9,636 nt of DNA, from positions 1-9,636 of the forward strand of contig JAQUUS010000044.1 in NCBI GenBank assembly GCA_028693775.1, read 5' to 3'. Positions 1 through 6,319 of the stretch are shown in pieces (position 1 is the stretch's first letter; every line of letters begins with the position of its first letter). The notes under the pieces are model-generated. The model was given only the letters and a program-made list of their open reading frames with translations. It had not been told where the DNA came from and made no database searches. Position numbers and translations under genes: made by a program. Origin of the DNA: Alphaproteobacteria bacterium. GTDB lineage: Bacteria; Pseudomonadota; Alphaproteobacteria; UBA9219.

Positions 1-595
1 TATTGGGGATGCGGTTGGCAAAATCTGCTAACTGAAGATCCGTAAAGACGAGATAGCAAAGCCCCCTATATCCCGGCACGTTGCCGGAACCGAGGTGCAT
101 TTCCATTGTGCTGTTCGGCTCTTGGGCTTCGTCGCCCGTATAGATACGAATGACGCCGGGGTATTTCTCGGTTGCCTGCGTGTTACTGGCCGTCGCGTCG
201 TAAATCAGCTTTGTATCGGCCCAGATCTTCCGGATCGTTGCCACAGGCCCCGCGCATAGGCCAATCGCAAACGAAACGGAATAGGTATAGGAGGTCGATT
301 TTGCCCCACCGCCGCCTTTGCCTCCGGCGCGGGAAACGTGGCGGGTTTCTTTGAGATCAGTAGACCAAATAACATTCCCGGAAACACGCATCGTGCCATA
401 GACAAGCTGGATCGTCCCGCCGTAGGTCGAAGTCTGAACCGAAAGATCGCTAAGGCGAGACCCCTCTGTATTTGATCCTTTGCTGCCGAAAAGCATATTC
501 CCGGCCATAACTCCGCCGAGCCAGCCAATAGACGCGCCTATCCCTATAGCAGAGGTCAACCCAGCGCCAGCGAGTCCAAGAGCAAGAACGGCCAT
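1..595 (-). CDS. Tail tip / host-specificity protein (GTA megatron-like), N-terminal part
   Basis: The ATG at 595 directly follows the TAA of the peptidase gene (596-598), and the frame stays open for 198 codons to the window edge, so the C-terminal bulk is missing. The first 30 or so residues are a Gly/Ala-rich hydrophobic stretch (VLALGLAGAGLTSAIGIG). Next come SRLSDLSVQTSTYG, a VYGTMRVSGNVIW segment, and near the edge GYRGLCYLVFTDLQLADF followed by NRIP. These are hallmarks of the large tail-tip proteins that follow the NlpC/P60 gene in alphaproteobacterial siphoviruses and gene transfer agents, where the protein (g15 in R. capsulatus) forms the distal tip and helps contact and penetrate the host envelope. 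A loop of glycines near residues 92-98 (GGKGGGGAK) is typical of the family. The family assignment is from remembered motifs; gene order supports it strongly. No clear Shine-Dalgarno is seen, so translation is probably coupled to the upstream gene. Confidence 0.9.
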   Translation of the reverse strand, partial: MAVLALGLAGAGLTSAIGIGASIGWLGGVMAGNMLFGSKGSNTEGSRLSDLSVQTSTYGGTIQLVYGTMRVSGNVIWSTDLKETRHVSRAGGKGGGGAKSTSYTYSVSFAIGLCAGPVATIRKIWADTKLIYDATASNTQATEKYPGVIRIYTGDEAQEPNSTMEMHLGSGNVPGYRGLCYLVFTDLQLADFANRIPN

Positions 596-1048
596 TTATG
601 CTTTGTCCACGAAGTAGGGATACCGATACGCTGCAACGATCCGCCGTTTCCAATGAACATCGAGGCTATGTTCGACAACCCTACCAACAGTAGAATAGCT
701 GTGAATAATGCCCATATCAGTTATCAACGCGACATGCTGTGGTTCACGGCCCCATGCCATAAATAGGATGTCGGCCAGTGTCGTATCGGAAACAGGGATC
801 GGAACCAGCCACGTCGCCAAACCCTCACGCATCTTTTGGCTGTTAGGCTGCATGGAATAACTTGCAAAGCGACGTGCGGTTTCCGACGCCGGATCATAAT
901 CGACCAGGCCCAATGCCATCCCGACACCTTTGACAAGCCCAATGCAATCGCACGCCACGCCCTTGAGGCATCCTTGGTGCTGAAACGGCGTGTTGAGCCA
1001 TGTCCGGGCTTCGACCACCGCATCCATGCGAGAGACGCTATTTACCAT
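596..1048 (-). CDS. Phage tail NlpC/P60 cell-wall peptidase
   Basis: This 150-residue protein is a cysteine peptidase of the NlpC/P60 fold, expected to sit at the tail tip and cut peptidoglycan peptides during DNA entry (the g14 role in gene transfer agents). The catalytic cysteine is Cys35 in ACDCIGLVKG. The catalytic histidine is His105 in QHVALIT, and His116 in GIIHSYS is the likely third residue. N-terminal VVEARTWLNTPFQHQG is the usual start of the phage subfamily (ARxWLGTPyxHQ). The ATG at 1048 overlaps the end of the hub gene by 11 nt, which suggests coupled translation. An in-frame ATG at 1027 (MDAVVEAR) is an alternative start and would also keep the whole domain. The length is normal for the family and all catalytic residues are present. 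It sits directly before the tail-tip gene, as expected. Confidence 0.93.
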   Translation of the reverse strand: MVNSVSRMDAVVEARTWLNTPFQHQGCLKGVACDCIGLVKGVGMALGLVDYDPASETARRFASYSMQPNSQKMREGLATWLVPIPVSDTTLADILFMAWGREPQHVALITDMGIIHSYSTVGRVVEHSLDVHWKRRIVAAYRYPYFVDKA

Positions 1049-1880
1049 CGGGATAACTCAAGACAGAATCCGTGCCGGGGACATGCGGTTCTCCGCGAAA
1101 GTTTGCAGCGTTGCTGAATTTCGAACAACACGTCGAAAATGCCTTATCGCATCCCGGCTGCACAGAATATCCATCGCCGACTGCAATATCGGAGGGCATG
1201 GGAAGGAAAAACGTAAAGACGCCAGAAGCAAAAGCGCGGATTTCCATTTTGCGACCCTTGTTCTCTCCGCTCGTCCATGTCAGAAGACCGCCTTTCCAAT
1301 AGGCGTCGGCTTCAGTCCGTGCTGCGTCAGTAAATCCGTAGCGATCCGTTGTCGCCGTTGCGGTGCTGGAAACCGTCAAAGCGGATAAATCGATCTTGCA
1401 CCTCGCATCCCCAAGATCGGCGCGGCAATCGGGCGTATAAAGCTCGCCGATTTGCTGAGACAAGGCTTGCGTCAACCCCCGCATCTCGGCGGTAAAAGCG
1501 GCGTCTTTCAGGGTAACTTGCCCAATGGTTCCGCGCTTCAGGATAATCTTTCCTTGCACTACCGCCGCCCAATTGACCAAGAAAACGAGAACTTCCGCAT
1601 TATCCCAAACGCCCGACCTCAAATCCCCCGCCGTCAACGCCTCGCTGTCCAAGGCGCTGTCGATGTCGAGATTATCGACCGAAAGATCGGAAATCGCATG
1701 GATTGCCGACCGCGTGTATCCCGTCCGGGCTTCATAAACGACGCCATCGACGGTTAGATTTTGATCAAAATCCGTGAACCCGAACACGGTTCCATCTTTC
1801 CGCGTCACCTTCCAACAGGTCGCAAGTGTCGTGGTCTCGCCCGCAATATGTGCAGCAAGCTGGGTGGTTGCGGTTTTCAT
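1038..1880 (-). CDS. Tail hub protein, DUF2163 family (GTA g13 / lambda gpL-like)
   Basis: This 280-residue protein matches the DUF2163 tail family in both halves. The N-terminal half has TTLATCWKVTRKDG, then TDFDQNLTVDGVVYEA, and SDLSVDNLDI. The C-terminal half has ELYTPDCRADLGDARC, the AYWKGGLLTWTSGENKGR block, and GCDKAFSTCCSKFSNAANFR with a final HVPGTDSV. In related tails this protein forms the hub between the distal tail ring and the tip. Cysteines at 152, 161, 244 and 251/252 fall at the conserved positions that lambda gpL-type hubs use for an iron-sulfur cluster; the cluster itself is an inference. No Shine-Dalgarno is visible before the ATG at 1880, which is odd, because the upstream neighbour on this strand ends 406 nt away and the gap is filled by a plus-strand gene. 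The end overlaps the peptidase gene. Confidence 0.93.
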   Translation of the reverse strand: MKTATTQLAAHIAGETTTLATCWKVTRKDGTVFGFTDFDQNLTVDGVVYEARTGYTRSAIHAISDLSVDNLDIDSALDSEALTAGDLRSGVWDNAEVLVFLVNWAAVVQGKIILKRGTIGQVTLKDAAFTAEMRGLTQALSQQIGELYTPDCRADLGDARCKIDLSALTVSSTATATTDRYGFTDAARTEADAYWKGGLLTWTSGENKGRKMEIRAFASGVFTFFLPMPSDIAVGDGYSVQPGCDKAFSTCCSKFSNAANFRGEPHVPGTDSVLSYPDGK

Positions 1881-1948
1881 CGATTTTTGTACAATTGCGG
1901 GATGTTAATGAAATGGATAAGGCTTTTCTGCCTTCATGAGGCGATACA

Positions 1949-2284
1949 ATGGGAAAAGATGTTCTGACGGCGACGGCATGGTGCAACGGGTCTACAAGCA
2001 CTTGCGGAACGGGATACGGATTCAAAGTCGATAAAGGCGACCGGGATCAATTCCTAAAAAGGGAATGGAGAACCATAAACCTCCGTTTTTCCGACACCGA
2101 CGAATGCTGCGACGTTAATATCGACAAAGATTCTTTCTGGAACGACGCTTGCCGAGAACTCATAAGCAGAAGCATAGGCGCATGGCTTATCCGCAACGGC
2201 CTCGCTCCTTGGCAAAAGGGCAATCCCCCGAAATTCTTTCTTAAGCCTCTCAGCGAAGACACCTTCGAAGTCGCCGTTGGCTAA
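1949..2284 (+). CDS. Conserved-looking small protein of unknown function, opposite strand to the tail genes
   Basis: This is the only convincing plus-strand gene in the window, with 111 residues. It fills the 406-nt gap between the distal tail and hub genes and stops 2 nt short of the distal tail gene's stop codon, so the two converge with almost no spacer. A GAGG ribosome binding site lies 7 nt before the ATG. The protein has even globular composition: LTATAWCNGSTSTCGTG, a REWRTINLRFSDTDE strand-rich stretch, DSFWNDACRELISRSIGAWL helix-like, then NGLAPWQKGNPPKFFL and a terminal SEDTFEV. From memory this pattern (W-N-G-S/T-T near the N-terminus, FW..C.E in the middle, GLAPW.KG.PP near the end) resembles a family of about 100-residue bacterial proteins of unknown function; this could not be verified. 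There is no signal peptide or membrane segment. No convincing promoter is seen in the 68 nt upstream. It is probably an acquired moron gene. Confidence 0.72.
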   Translation: MGKDVLTATAWCNGSTSTCGTGYGFKVDKGDRDQFLKREWRTINLRFSDTDECCDVNIDKDSFWNDACRELISRSIGAWLIRNGLAPWQKGNPPKFFLKPLSEDTFEVAVG

Positions 2285-2286
2285 CG

Positions 2287-2886
2287 TCAAACGCGGATTT
2301 CTATGATCGGAATATCCGACCATTGGTGCAGATTGATTTGCTCGATTGTCGCGGCCATTTTGTCGGTATCGAAACGCACAGGCACGTCGAATTCAAAATC
2401 GGCGATTACGGCGACGTTCTGCGCCGGAGCCGTCGCAAACATGACAATCCCTGTTGTAGTATCGACAGACCACCCAGTCGTTTGAGCGACGCCACCGAGA
2501 TAAAGCGCGACCGTTCCCTGCACAGGTTTTGTGATCGTGCGAACATCATTTCCAGCGCCGGAAACATAAGCCTTAACAAGCTGAAAGCTCTTCGTGCTTC
2601 CATCACCTGTCCCTAATCTTTGTCCCAACGCCTTGTAATCCGTCCAATCCTTAAACCGAAACCCTATCGCCCGACCTTTGCGCGCGCGGAAAAACGCAAT
2701 CAACGCATTGAGCTGCATCTGGTTCTTTAATCCCGACGCGACATTCCACGTCCCACGCGCAACTGACCAGTTTGCGTTCCGTTGTTCATGCCCGGACGCC
2801 ATAGAGACAACAGTCGTCAGATATTCCGGCCCGCCCGTCGCCCCATAGGCGATGTCGTCCGGGAAACGGATTTCATGAAAGGTCAT
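2287..2886 (-). CDS. Distal tail protein, DUF2460 family (GTA g12-like)
   Basis: This 199-residue protein belongs to the DUF2460 phage family, placed directly below the tape measure gene in related tails and shown in the R. capsulatus gene transfer agent to form the distal tail ring. Diagnostic segments are FHEIRFPDDIAYGATGGPEY near the N-terminus, ASGHEQRNANWSVARGTWNV (the family's strong G-xE-xR-N-W-R/S block), LNALIAFFRARKGRAIGFRF with KDWTDY, LGTGDGSTKSFQLVKAY, and a C-terminal DFEFDVPVRFDTDKM. Length is near the family norm of about 200-210. An AAGGA ribosome binding site lies 5 nt before the ATG. The upstream neighbour is a XRE regulator gene ending 27 nt away rather than the tape measure gene, so the usual adjacency is broken by inserted genes. 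Confidence 0.93.
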   Translation of the reverse strand: MTFHEIRFPDDIAYGATGGPEYLTTVVSMASGHEQRNANWSVARGTWNVASGLKNQMQLNALIAFFRARKGRAIGFRFKDWTDYKALGQRLGTGDGSTKSFQLVKAYVSGAGNDVRTITKPVQGTVALYLGGVAQTTGWSVDTTTGIVMFATAPAQNVAVIADFEFDVPVRFDTDKMAATIEQINLHQWSDIPIIEIRV

Positions 2887-2913
2887 GTTTGTCCTTGCTG
2901 CAAAATAGCCGGA

Positions 2914-3321
2914 CTACTCGCCAGCCATCGATTTGACTAAAGAAATGACCTTCAACCGTTGTTCTTTCTCTGAAATCGCATAAAACGCCCGCATAAGCGA
3001 AAGCGTCTCATGGCTGCCGAGCCGTTCGTCTTCGCCTTCACTATTGGCGGGTTGCTCCACTTCCAGATTTTCAAAGAAAAAGGAAACAGGAATATTCAAG
3101 ACTTGAGCAAATTGGTGCAACCGACTTGCGCCCATGCGGTTTATTCCGCGCTCATATTTTTGCACCTGTTGGAATGAAACGCCGACCGCCGTGGCGAGCT
3201 TCTCTTGACTCATCCCGACAAGCGCGCGCCGTTGCCTCAGCTTTTTTCCAACGAACACATCGACAGGATCGGGATGGTCTTTTCGCAGCGAGGATGCACC
3301 AGCTGTTTTATCTTTTTTCAT
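2914..3321 (-). CDS. XRE-family helix-turn-helix regulator inside the tail module
   Basis: This is a 135-residue DNA-binding protein. The helix-turn-helix covers roughly residues 24-83: VGKKLRQRRALVGMSQEKLA, then AVGVSFQQVQKYERGINRMG as turn and recognition helix, then ASRLHQFAQVLNIPVSFFFE. This matches the XRE/Cro-CI fold in the form common among alphaproteobacteria (HPDPVDV before the domain, QQVQKYERG in it). The remaining 50 residues are acidic, then helical (ETLSLMRAFYAISEKEQRLK), and could mediate dimerisation. I chose ATG 3321; a TTG at 3330 lies only 2 nt after an AGGAG. That AGGAG is 11 nt before the ATG, which is rather long. The gene start overlaps the end of the 49-residue membrane ORF by 14 nt, so the two are probably translated together. 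Such a regulator is not a tail component; its target is unknown. Confidence 0.9.
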   Translation of the reverse strand: MKKDKTAGASSLRKDHPDPVDVFVGKKLRQRRALVGMSQEKLATAVGVSFQQVQKYERGINRMGASRLHQFAQVLNIPVSFFFENLEVEQPANSEGEDERLGSHETLSLMRAFYAISEKEQRLKVISLVKSMAGE

Positions 3322-3457
3322 GATGTTCAATTCTCCTAAATCGGGCGCTTACGCCAATCCCTAAGATTAAAATAACGATCAACGTCAAAATATTTGGGTT
3401 GCTCAGATAGGCCTTCAAGAAGGCTCCACAAAACTCAAGAATGCTCATATCGCCCAT
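3308..3457 (-). CDS. Small single-span membrane protein (49 residues)
   Basis: This is a short ORF of 49 codons plus TAA. It has a good ribosome binding site (GGGAG, with GGAG 6 nt before the ATG) and no competing gene on the strand. The N-terminal part is MGDMSILEFCGAFLKAYLSN, followed by a hydrophobic segment at about residues 22-38 (PNILTLIVILILGIGVSA) and a basic tail (RFRRIEHHEKR). This is what is expected of a single membrane helix with the C-terminus in the cytoplasm by the positive-inside rule. Its last codons overlap the start of the XRE regulator gene (ATG at 3321), which argues for coupled expression of the pair. No family is recognised. A membrane-linked accessory such as a superinfection-exclusion or signalling peptide is possible but not shown. 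An internal ATG at 3448 is a second possible start. Confidence 0.55.
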   Translation of the reverse strand: MGDMSILEFCGAFLKAYLSNPNILTLIVILILGIGVSARFRRIEHHEKR

Positions 3458-3481
3458 CGGGTTCTCCCTCGGCAAGAGTAC

Positions 3482-3507
3482 CGACCAGCGGAGGATTCCG
3501 CTGGTCG
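3482..3507 (-). repeat. 11-bp perfect inverted repeat (hairpin) before the small membrane gene
   Basis: The arms 3482-3492 and 3497-3507 (CGACCAGCGGA and its complement) are perfect complements with a 4-nt loop. It lies 7 nt downstream of the closing stem of the RNA candidate and about 25 nt before the ATG of the 49-residue ORF. On the minus strand it is followed by GTACTCTTGCC, with no T-run, so it does not look like an intrinsic terminator. It may be a part of the same RNA leader, or an operator for the adjacent XRE protein, whose family often binds inverted repeats. Confidence 0.6.
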
Positions 3508-3514
3508 CCGGGGA

Positions 3515-3646
3515 TTAAGAACCGACACAAGATCGGCGCGATACTCTTTACCCTTTCGGGTTGGACATACAGCATCGCCCCCCGGCGTTAAGCCGAAAGG
3601 CGACATCCATAACGGACGATGTCATACCGCTTGTGAAGGTTCTTAA
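3515..3646 (-). ncRNA. Candidate structured RNA or leader in the tape measure / regulator gap
   Basis: The gap 3458-3739 has no convincing gene but folds almost completely on the minus strand. A closing stem pairs 3638-3646 with 3515-3523 (9 bp, perfect). After a 2x2 internal loop it continues as 3630-3635 with 3526-3531 (6 bp) and, with a 2-nt bulge, 3627-3629 with 3534-3536 (3 bp). Inside lie three arms: 3618-3623 with 3602-3607 (6 bp), a hairpin at 3576-3602, and 3572-3576 with 3540-3544 enclosing a hairpin at 3550-3561 capped by a GAAA tetraloop. The 3576-3602 hairpin has 11 consecutive pairs only if the minus strand is the RNA, because three of them are U-G pairs that become A-C mismatches on the other strand. 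All stems are nested. No known RNA family is recognised. It could be a stand-alone RNA or a regulatory leader for the membrane protein and regulator genes. Confidence 0.4.
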
Positions 3647-3739
3647 GCCTTGGAAGACAGGCGTATGAACTCCTGCCTCCCGCGCATAAAATGACGGGAT
3701 AAGGCCTTCCGGTCAATATAAATAACCACCTGAGAAGCC

Positions 3740-6268
3740 TCAAAGATTCCTCTTCGCCCGTCCAATCCCCCGCGCAGCCTCCGCTGAAATCTGCGCTTGG
3801 CTGGCCCGGAAGCTGTTGGCGTCCGGCGTCGAAATGTGCATGACAACGCTAATCGAGCTGGAAGTTCGTGCGTCCTTGGCTATCACACGTTCCCCTTTTT
3901 GCAGGATTGCCGGAACCTCATCCGGTCGAAGCCCCGGAAAACCTCCCGAATGATAACGCGGCGCTCCCGCAAAAACGTAAGCCGGAACGGTAAGCCGCGC
4001 CGAGGTTTCGCCGACCGTACCGCCTTCATGGAAAGAAAGCGCGTCCATAAGGCCGCTCATCATCCCGCCTTCCTCAAAACTGTTTCCGAGCATTTTATAA
4101 AGAGGCCCTGTGATCGACTTTTGCACCAGCATGCGCGTGATGTCGGCAACAATATTGTTCGCAAAATCGTCCAAACTGCTCAGACTGATTTTGCCCGTCA
4201 TAACCGTGTTAACAATTATGTCCTCAGTCGCCTTCATGGCCGAGGAAAAGGCCTTCTCAACCGCATCCGCCGAATTCTCCGCCGCCTTCTGATACGAAGA
4301 AAACGCCCGAAGCGCCCCGGCTTGGGGATCGGTGCGCCCCTCCATAAGCTGTTCGGAAGCTTTGGCCTTAGCCCGGTTATAAATATTCTGACTTATGGCC
4401 CCGGCATCCAAAAGCTCGTTGAGCTTCGCGATTTTGTCGGCATAAGCCTCCGCCGCCGTCTTATCGCTATCGGTTAGCTGTTTGCCTTCTTCCTTGAGTT
4501 TGTCGAGTTTCTCACGCGCTTGGATCTGGTCATAGGCCGCTGCGGCAAGATCCTTCGTCCGGCTGATTTCTTCCTGCGTCGCGCCCTTCGGCAAACACGA
4601 AACATATTCATCGACAAAAGCCTGTTTCTTGCTTGTCGTCTTCTCTATTTGCCGCGTCAGATCGTCGATGATCTTCTGCGCTTCGGCAAAGGTCTTCTGA
4701 TCGAAAAGCTGCCCCGCAAGATTCTTGGTCGTCTTGACCTTGCCTGCATCCGCCTTATCAGACAGCCGTGCCACAGCTTGATCGATAAACGCCTGTCGCG
4801 CATTATCAAGGCCAAGAAGCTGACGTTTAAGATCGTCGATTACTTTTTGGTTTGCTTCGGTATCTTTTCTCGCCGCCTCATCAAGTGGCTTTCTTACAGC
4901 CTCAGTCTTACGCCGAGCCAATTCCTCGGCCTGTTTAATGGCACTATCAATATTGCCGCCATTGCTGTTGTCTTTCTCCCGAAGGCCCTCGATGCGCTGC
5001 TTGGTCTTTGCGAGTTCTTCATTGATCTTGGCGATTTTCTCGACAGGATCGTCAACAAGTTTGGAAAGAGCCTCATCAATGCCCTTGCGCGTCGTTAGCA
5101 ATTGGTCTGCGCGGCCTTCCTTCTCAGCTGCGGCACGTCCGGCTTCTGCCTTGGTGCGCTCATCCGCTTCAGCTTGTTCCGCCTTTGTTAGGCGTTCGAT
5201 TTCCGCCGTAAGTTCGGCAGCTTTTTTTCTCCGATACTCTGTATTGTCCTTATAAATAGGTTGAACGACAGGCGGGAGGTTTTGAAGCCATTCGAGACTT
5301 TTTTGCACATCGGCAAGTTCGTTCTTAGCATTCCGCAACTGAACGGCGATTGGATCTTTACTGAACCATTCGGTCGTGGTCTCAAAGGTCGTGGACATTC
5401 GCGCCAAAACATCCATCGCCGTGCCACCCACGGTTTCTGTCTGACCGATAGCCTTGAGCATGTCGCCCCATGCGACAGACAGGCGATGGGTTGCTCCGGT
5501 CAAGCCTTGCGTTTCCGCCTGACCCGCGCCGCCAACTTGTTCTTGCAAAGCGGCAAGGATGATCTTTTGCGCTTCCGCCTTTTGGCCTGTTTCGACCAGC
5601 GTCTTGATAACGTCCTTCTGCGAGTCCGAAAACGAAACGCCCACGCGCCGCAAGGCCGTTAGACCCTCAACGGGATCTTCGAGCGCTTTCCCAAGCTGGG
5701 TCGCAGAGGAACGCAAATCCTGCCCAAACACGGAAGACATATCCTGCGCCAGATGGATCGCCTGTTTAAATGTGTCGCCGGAGACAGAACGAAACGTCGC
5801 CATAATGGCAGAAGCGCTTTTGACATCCTCGGCGCTGGCCAGCGTCGAATGCTCCATCTCCTCAGCCATCCCGGCAATTTCTTTGCCCGTCAGCCCGGAG
5901 GCATAGCCAGTGGCTTTAAGCACCCCTTGCAGACGGTTAAAGGTCTGCTCTGCCAGCGCAGCTTCCTCAAAACTCTTCTTGAGAAGCAGCGTCATCGCGC
6001 CAAGCCCCGCCCCTGCAAAAAGACCTGCTGGGCCGAGCGCCATCATCGCCGATCCCAACGGGCCTATTTGGCTTGTCAATCCAATTGCGCTCGATTTGAC
6101 GTCATTGACGGCGGCATTAAGAGCCAGAAGGGATTTTGATGCCGGTTGTCCGGCAAGAGTAATGCGCTGCAAGGACTTTTCGCCGGATTCGCCGATTTCA
6201 TTTAATTCGGCCTTGACCTTGCCTCCTTCCATGACGGACAGGCGAATGGCGAGATTGCGTTCAGGCAT
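3740..6268 (-). CDS. Tail tape measure protein
   Basis: This 842-residue protein sets tail length and is packed inside the tail tube. Residues 1-60 are a leader-like segment; about 67-95 is a Gly/Ala-rich hydrophobic helix (GPAGLFAGAGLGAMTLLL). Residues 105-290 match the prophage tape measure domain: TFNRLQGVLKATGYASGLT, ASAIMATFRSVSGDTF, QLGKALEDPVEGLTALRRVG, LSVAWGDMLKAIG. Residues 305-640 are highly charged, coiled-coil-like and carry two copies of a 51-residue repeat at 474-524 and 531-581 (QK.IDDL.RQ, QAF.D, TK.LA, DQ). The C-terminus has the lambda-type tape measure end: ISLSSLDDFANNIVADITRM, FHEGGTVGE, then YHSGGFPGLRPDEVPAILQ with KGERVI. A weak TTAGG lies 8 nt before the ATG at 6268. 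In related phages the gene directly follows the chaperone; here the ars operon separates them. Confidence 0.95.
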   Translation of the reverse strand: MPERNLAIRLSVMEGGKVKAELNEIGESGEKSLQRITLAGQPASKSLLALNAAVNDVKSSAIGLTSQIGPLGSAMMALGPAGLFAGAGLGAMTLLLKKSFEEAALAEQTFNRLQGVLKATGYASGLTGKEIAGMAEEMEHSTLASAEDVKSASAIMATFRSVSGDTFKQAIHLAQDMSSVFGQDLRSSATQLGKALEDPVEGLTALRRVGVSFSDSQKDVIKTLVETGQKAEAQKIILAALQEQVGGAGQAETQGLTGATHRLSVAWGDMLKAIGQTETVGGTAMDVLARMSTTFETTTEWFSKDPIAVQLRNAKNELADVQKSLEWLQNLPPVVQPIYKDNTEYRRKKAAELTAEIERLTKAEQAEADERTKAEAGRAAAEKEGRADQLLTTRKGIDEALSKLVDDPVEKIAKINEELAKTKQRIEGLREKDNSNGGNIDSAIKQAEELARRKTEAVRKPLDEAARKDTEANQKVIDDLKRQLLGLDNARQAFIDQAVARLSDKADAGKVKTTKNLAGQLFDQKTFAEAQKIIDDLTRQIEKTTSKKQAFVDEYVSCLPKGATQEEISRTKDLAAAAYDQIQAREKLDKLKEEGKQLTDSDKTAAEAYADKIAKLNELLDAGAISQNIYNRAKAKASEQLMEGRTDPQAGALRAFSSYQKAAENSADAVEKAFSSAMKATEDIIVNTVMTGKISLSSLDDFANNIVADITRMLVQKSITGPLYKMLGNSFEEGGMMSGLMDALSFHEGGTVGETSARLTVPAYVFAGAPRYHSGGFPGLRPDEVPAILQKGERVIAKDARTSSSISVVMHISTPDANSFRASQAQISAEAARGIGRAKRNL

Positions 6269-6319
6269 GAGATACCTAACGGTTAAGAGATTGCAGATTT
6301 TTTAGGAGAAAGAAAGCTC

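Noticed and set aside
1919..1934. Short hairpin (AAGGC/GCCTT) between the hub start and the plus-strand gene
   Set aside because: Only 5 bp, with no T-run on either strand; not convincing as terminator or operator.
1972..2040. Start of the plus-strand gene looked tRNA-like (WCNGST translation is common in tRNA shadow ORFs)
   Set aside because: No T-arm or acceptor stem can be paired and no usable anticodon arm is found, so neither a tRNA nor an att-type tRNA fragment is supported.
3445..3606. 53-residue minus-strand ORF across the RNA candidate
   Set aside because: No ribosome binding site, Arg/Pro/Gly-rich composition without a recognisable pattern; the extensive base pairing explains the region better.
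3643..3729. 28-codon minus-strand ORF starting GTG just after the tape measure stop
   Set aside because: Very short, weak ribosome binding site, and its end lies in the closing stem of the RNA candidate; no support beyond an open frame.
3797..4477. Long plus-strand frames opposite the tape measure gene (also 4520-5098 and 5753-6139)
   Set aside because: Antisense shadows of the tape measure codons; no ribosome binding sites and no recognisable protein features.
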